A DNA stretch of 10,512 bases from JBOFFI01 sp051657245 (GTDB lineage: Bacteria; Pseudomonadota; Alphaproteobacteria; Holosporales; JBOFFI01): assembly GCA_051657245.1 (NCBI GenBank), contig JBOFKI010000096.1:1-10512 (forward strand), written 5' to 3'. Numbering within the stretch: the stretch's first letter is position 1; each line of letters begins with the position of its first letter. The notes under the pieces are model-generated. The model was not told where the DNA came from. It was given only the letters and a program-made list of their open reading frames with translations, and did no database searches. Made by a program: the position numbers and the translations under genes. Below, one piece after another: positions 7,434-10,512 of the stretch.

Positions 7434-8015
7434 TTAGACTATTGTTTTGGGGACCAACACCATCATCAAGCGCTTCCCTTCCAGTTTAGGTGCGAGCTCT
7501 GCCTTACCAACTTCCGCAATATCTGCTTGTAAGCGTTCTAAAACGCTCAAGCCATGTTCTTGGTGAGCCATTTCACGCCCTCGAAACTGAAGCGTCACCT
7601 TAACTTTATTACCTTCTTTAAGGAAACGTTCTGCATTACGCAATTTCACCAAATAGTCATGCTGTTCAATACCGGGGCGTATTTGAATTTCTTTAACTTC
7701 AATAATTTTTTGTTTTTTCTTGAGCTCCGAACGCTTCTTTTGCTCTTCGTATCGATATTTTCCATAATCCAAGATTCTGCAAACTGGCGGATCAGATTGG
7801 GGAGAAATTTCAGCCAAATCAAGGCCTGCGTCCCTAGCTTTTTGGAGGGCAACGGCTCTGCTCACAACACCTAGCATATCTCCCGCAGCGTCGATCAATC
7901 GCACTTGGGAAGCCTGAATCTGTTCATTAATACGCATCCCCCCCTTGCTAGCGTTAGAAGGATTTTGGCCAGGGGAGTTTCTTGGAGTAAACTGGGTCAA
8001 GCGATCGCCTTTCAT
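7434..8015 (-). CDS. infC: translation initiation factor IF-3
   Basis: IF-3 binds the 30S subunit, keeps it apart from 50S and checks the initiator tRNA-start codon pairing. The product has 193 residues, slightly longer than the usual ~180 because of an N-terminal tail. The N-domain starts at about 28 (RINEQIQASQVRLID) and includes DLAEISPQSDPPVCRILDYGKYRYE (the IF-3 signature, split here around 66-90). A lysine-rich linker helix follows (about 91-104). The C-domain has VKEIQIRPGIEQHDY and the conserved FRGREMAHQEHG (about 144-155). ATG 8015 is used rather than the rare AUU start known in enterobacteria. A second candidate ATG (residue 27), just before RINEQI, follows a run of Gs. It lies 85 nt after thrS. 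The rpmI-rplT genes that often follow infC are absent here. Confidence 0.98.
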   Translation of the reverse strand: MKGDRLTQFTPRNSPGQNPSNASKGGMRINEQIQASQVRLIDAAGDMLGVVSRAVALQKARDAGLDLAEISPQSDPPVCRILDYGKYRYEEQKKRSELKKKQKIIEVKEIQIRPGIEQHDYLVKLRNAERFLKEGNKVKVTLQFRGREMAHQEHGLSVLERLQADIAEVGKAELAPKLEGKRLMMVLVPKTIV

Positions 8016-8100
8016 ATTATTATAAACAACCTGTCTTTAGTAGCATAGTTTGATTGAGAAAAACATAGGAAATAAACCCTTCCCCAGAAAAAACCTTCCT

Positions 8101-10002
8101 CTAGGGCTGATCCCCAAACCGCTCCAACAGTTCCGCCAAAGGGACCACCTCTTGCTGCGACGTTCCAAAATGCCGGATCGCAACGGTTCCCTCTTCTGCC
8201 TCGCGTTTACCTACTACGGCAATCATTGGAATTTTTTGCAAGCTCAATTCCCTAATCTTATAGGTAATTTTTTCATTGCGAAGGTCAAGTTCAGCACGAA
8301 CCCCCTTTTGCCTGAGGCGCTCAAAAATATCTCTTCCATAAACGTCTGCTTCTTGGGTAATCGTCGCAATAGCCACTTGAACAGGCGCCAACCAAAGGGG
8401 AAACTGCCCACCATAGTGTTCAATCAAAATCCCGATAAAGCGCTCAAAAGAGCCTAAAATCGCGCGATGCAACATCACAGGACGATGCTTTTGTCCGTCT
8501 TCTCCAATATAGGAAGCCCCCAAACGCTCTGGTAACACAAAATCAACCTGAAGGGTTCCGCACTGCCAAGAACGCCCCAGAGCATCCTTCAATACAAACT
8601 CCAGCTTTGGCCCATAAAAGGCACCTTCTCCAGGGTTGAGGGTGTAGGAAAGCCCTGATGCTTCAGACCCAGCCCGAAGCGCTTCCTCCGCTTTGTCCCA
8701 CAAGGCATCCTCTCCTGCACGCCGCTCAGGACGATCTGAAAAACGGACGGAAACATCCTGAAACCCAAATTTTTGGTAAACTTCCTTGAGCAACGCACAA
8801 AAAGCCTGGGTTTCAGAAACGATTTGCCCTTGGGTACAGAAAATATGAGCATCATCTTGCACAAATGAGCGAACCCGCATCAACCCCATCAAGGCCCCAG
8901 AAGGTTCATTGCGAATACAAGATCCAAACTCTGCCATACGCAACGGCAAGTCCCGATAACTCTTCAAACCTTGGCGAAAAATTTGGACATGACAAGGGCA
9001 ATTCATTGGCTTGAGGGCGTAAACCTCTTCAGCCTCTGTCTCACAGGTGAACATAGCTTCACGAAATTTCTCCCAGTGCCCTGAAGCCTCCCATAATTTT
9101 CGATCCAACAATTGGGGAGTGCGCACTTCCTGATAGCCATGGTGTGTCAATTTTTTTCGAAGATACCCTTCAATAGCCAGGTAAAGGCTCCATCCTTTGG
9201 GGTGCCAAAATACGCTCCCTGGGGCCTCTTCTTGGAGATGGAACAGCTGCATCTCTTTTCCCAAGCGACGATGATCTCGCTTTTCTGCTTCTTCCAGTTG
9301 GGTAAGGTAAGCCGCTAAATCTGCTTCATTGGCCCATGCGGTTCCATAAATCCGCTGGAGCATAGGGTTTTTAGAATCACCCCGCCAATAGGCGCCTGCA
9401 ATTTTCGTCAGCTTAAAGCCTTTGCCCAGCCAACCCGTTGAAGGAAGGTGAGGCCCCCGGCATAAATCCACGAAAGCGCCTTGGCGATAGACACTCAATA
9501 CATCTCCCTCAGGAATAGCCTGGATTAGCTCAACTTTGAAGGCTTCTCCCTGGTCCTTAAAAAACTGAATCGCCTGTTCTCTGGACCATTCTTCCCGAAC
9601 GATGGCTTCTTTGCGTTTGATAATTTCTTGCATCCTGGATTCGATTTTAGGAAAATCCTCCGGGGTAAAGGGGGTTGCTCGATAAAAATCATAGTAAAAG
9701 CCATTCTCAATGGAAGGGCCAATGGTCACTTGGGTCTCAGGGAAAAGCTCTTTCACAGCTTCTGCCAGAAGGTGAGCATAATCATGGCGCAAAACATCCA
9801 AACCGTCTGGCTCTTCTTTTGAGACCAAGGCGCAGATTAAATCCTGAGACCACCTACGGGTTAAATCATAAAGCTTACCCTCCACCCGAAGCGCCACATA
9901 ATCATAAAGGCGCAAATCTTCCCGAGCTTTCAACAGATCAATGCCTGAAAAAGGGCCTTCCAGGGATAGGGATTTTCCATCCGAAAAGGTTATAACAGCC
10001 AT
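8101..10002 (-). CDS. thrS: threonyl-tRNA synthetase
   Basis: This class II aminoacyl-tRNA synthetase charges tRNA-Thr in the cytoplasm. It has 633 residues, close to the E. coli enzyme (642). An N-terminal TGS domain (about 1-62) is followed by the editing domain that clears mischarged serine, with HxxxH at H73/H77 (HDYAH) and the C181/H185 pair in LCRGPHLP. The catalytic core shows motif 2 (FGSCIRNEPSGALMGLMRVR, about 359-378) and motif 3 (HRAILGSFERFIG, about 512-524). The catalytic zinc ligands are all present: C335 (MNCPCH), H386 (DDAHIFC) and H512. The C-terminal anticodon-binding domain runs from about 535. ATG 10002 begins the TGS domain directly; only a G-rich stretch lies upstream of it. 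No T-box or obvious tRNA-like operator was seen in its leader. Confidence 0.99.
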   Translation of the reverse strand: MAVITFSDGKSLSLEGPFSGIDLLKAREDLRLYDYVALRVEGKLYDLTRRWSQDLICALVSKEEPDGLDVLRHDYAHLLAEAVKELFPETQVTIGPSIENGFYYDFYRATPFTPEDFPKIESRMQEIIKRKEAIVREEWSREQAIQFFKDQGEAFKVELIQAIPEGDVLSVYRQGAFVDLCRGPHLPSTGWLGKGFKLTKIAGAYWRGDSKNPMLQRIYGTAWANEADLAAYLTQLEEAEKRDHRRLGKEMQLFHLQEEAPGSVFWHPKGWSLYLAIEGYLRKKLTHHGYQEVRTPQLLDRKLWEASGHWEKFREAMFTCETEAEEVYALKPMNCPCHVQIFRQGLKSYRDLPLRMAEFGSCIRNEPSGALMGLMRVRSFVQDDAHIFCTQGQIVSETQAFCALLKEVYQKFGFQDVSVRFSDRPERRAGEDALWDKAEEALRAGSEASGLSYTLNPGEGAFYGPKLEFVLKDALGRSWQCGTLQVDFVLPERLGASYIGEDGQKHRPVMLHRAILGSFERFIGILIEHYGGQFPLWLAPVQVAIATITQEADVYGRDIFERLRQKGVRAELDLRNEKITYKIRELSLQKIPMIAVVGKREAEEGTVAIRHFGTSQQEVVPLAELLERFGDQP

Positions 10003-10220
10003 CGCACCCCAACCCCAAAAATTCTATGAATCTAAACATATTCCAGGTTGAGTCAGTCTCCCCAAGCTGTCAAGAGATTTTTGAATTTGCTTGTTTGGTA
10101 CTTTTATGAGTACGCGTTCAGGGTGAATGACAAGCTTTCCGATGGTTATTGTGAAGCAATTCTACTGGAGCCGAATATTGATTGATACCGTGTCGTGCGT
10201 CAAACTTGAAGGGGTGCCAT
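10003..10220. other. divergent intergenic region between thrS and the secreted protein gene
   Basis: This region contains the thrS leader (- strand) and upstream DNA of the right-hand gene (+ strand). A CTTGACA lies on the - strand at 10068-10074, a good -35 match, but no -10 occurs at a proper spacing. A small hairpin GTACT/AGTAC lies near 10098-10113, and GGGTGAATGACAAGC (10121-10135) looks like a decayed end of the palindromic repeat. No gene, tRNA or riboswitch is recognised. Confidence 0.5.
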
Positions 10221-10256
10221 TTGGACAAAAAGTAATATTTGACAAATTATTGGACA
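10221..10256 (+). promoter_or_regulatory. three TTGGACA-like direct repeats upstream of the promoter
   Basis: TTGGACA occurs at 10221-10227 and 10250-10256, with TTTGACA at 10238-10244 between them (steps of 17 and 12 bp). The third forms the -35 of the promoter below. The others could be alternative -35 hexamers or binding sites of an activator. Confidence 0.4.
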
Positions 10257-10278
10257 AGACACAATAAATCATTATAAT
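10250..10278 (+). promoter_or_regulatory. sigma70-type promoter of the secreted protein gene
   Basis: A -35 TTGGAC (10250-10255) and a perfect -10 TATAAT (10273-10278) are separated by the ideal 17 bp. Transcription would start near 10285. That gives a leader of about 10 nt to the ATG at 10295, or about 25 nt to the TTG at 10310, the latter leaving room for the GGAG at 10297-10300. Confidence 0.65.
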
Positions 10279-10309
10279 AAGATGAATTTATTGAATGGAG
10301 TTAGGTTTT

Positions 10310-10512
10310 TTGTCTAATAAATTGACCCAAAAGACGCTTTTAAAGCTTGCCTTTATCGCCTTATTGACCTCTAATATTGCCCTTGCAGGATCAGGTTTTC
10401 AAAGCGATCAAGACAAAGATGAAACAAGCAGCCCTGCCCGCGCGGTGGCAGAGGCATCTATTGTGCCTGCGCGTCAGCTGTCTTTTGAGATGTTTCCTAA
10501 TGAGATCATCAA
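10310..10512 (+). CDS. secreted protein of unknown function, N-terminal part, possibly F-box-like
   Basis: The frame runs off the right edge. From the TTG at 10310 the protein starts MSNKLTQKTLLKLAFIALLTSNIALA, given here as a basic n-region (NKLTQK), a hydrophobic core (LLKLAFIALLT) and a cleavage site ALA/GSG at about residue 26, i.e. a Sec signal peptide without lipobox. The mature part is polar and charged (FQSDQDKDETSS), then carries RQLSFEMFPNEII at the edge. That last piece resembles the start of F-box domains ('LP.EII..I'), but too little is visible to assign it. TTG 10310 is preferred because GGAG lies 9 nt upstream and the promoter leaves a normal leader. The in-frame ATG at 10295 is the alternative and adds five residues. 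It is transcribed away from thrS. Confidence 0.78.
   Translation, partial: MSNKLTQKTLLKLAFIALLTSNIALAGSGFQSDQDKDETSSPARAVAEASIVPARQLSFEMFPNEII

Noticed and set aside
7554..7874. 106-codon + strand ORF antisense to infC
   Set aside because: It is the antisense shadow of a clearly conserved IF-3 gene and has no protein-like features.
10068..10074. CTTGACA as the -35 of a thrS promoter on the - strand
   Set aside because: The hexamer is perfect, but the sequence 15-19 bp downstream (around CAACCT) is not a -10. AT-rich candidates begin only after about 27 bp.

Overview
The window looks like chromosomal DNA of an alphaproteobacterium, possibly of a host-associated (Holosporales-like) lineage. 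This is inferred from moderate-to-low GC content, the alphaproteobacterial flavour of the small methyltransferase, abundant 'GTCATTCCCGCG...' type palindromic repeats, and a secreted protein at the right edge that may start with an F-box-like segment. No single marker fixes the taxon.

Layout. Positions 1-541 hold no convincing known gene. There is a possible C-terminal gene fragment open from the left edge to 106, a possible 59-residue single-span membrane protein (167-346), some stem-loops, and then a ~110 bp palindromic repeat (542-651) and an AT-rich leader (652-796). Positions 797-6554 (+ strand) are a complete tripartite RND drug-efflux operon: lipoprotein membrane-fusion protein, HAE1-family inner-membrane proton/drug antiporter, and NodT/OprM-type outer-membrane lipoprotein channel, with a 21 nt gap and then a 29 nt overlap. 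A second copy of the same repeat, in the same orientation, overlaps the 3' end of the channel gene and supplies its last codons and stop. The efflux operon is therefore bracketed by direct repeats about 6 kb apart.

Positions 6746-10002 (- strand) run thrS, infC and a class I SAM-dependent methyltransferase-like gene. The infC-methyltransferase gap is only 22 nt and the thrS-infC gap is 85 nt, so the three are probably cotranscribed. This strand converges on the efflux operon in the 191 bp region 6555-6745, which is filled by the repeat and a purine-rich tandem tail.

From 10003 the DNA is intergenic. A strong sigma70-type promoter (TTGGAC-17 bp-TATAAT) follows, and then a Sec-signal-bearing secreted protein that runs off the right edge. 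Its mature part begins with a short low-complexity stretch and then residues resembling the start of an F-box (FEMFPNEII). If real, that would be a eukaryotic-like effector, and it is the most interesting lead in the window, though only about ten diagnostic residues are visible.

The housekeeping and efflux genes are complete, with expected lengths and catalytic residues. No CRISPR array, rRNA, tRNA, insertion sequence or transposase was found.
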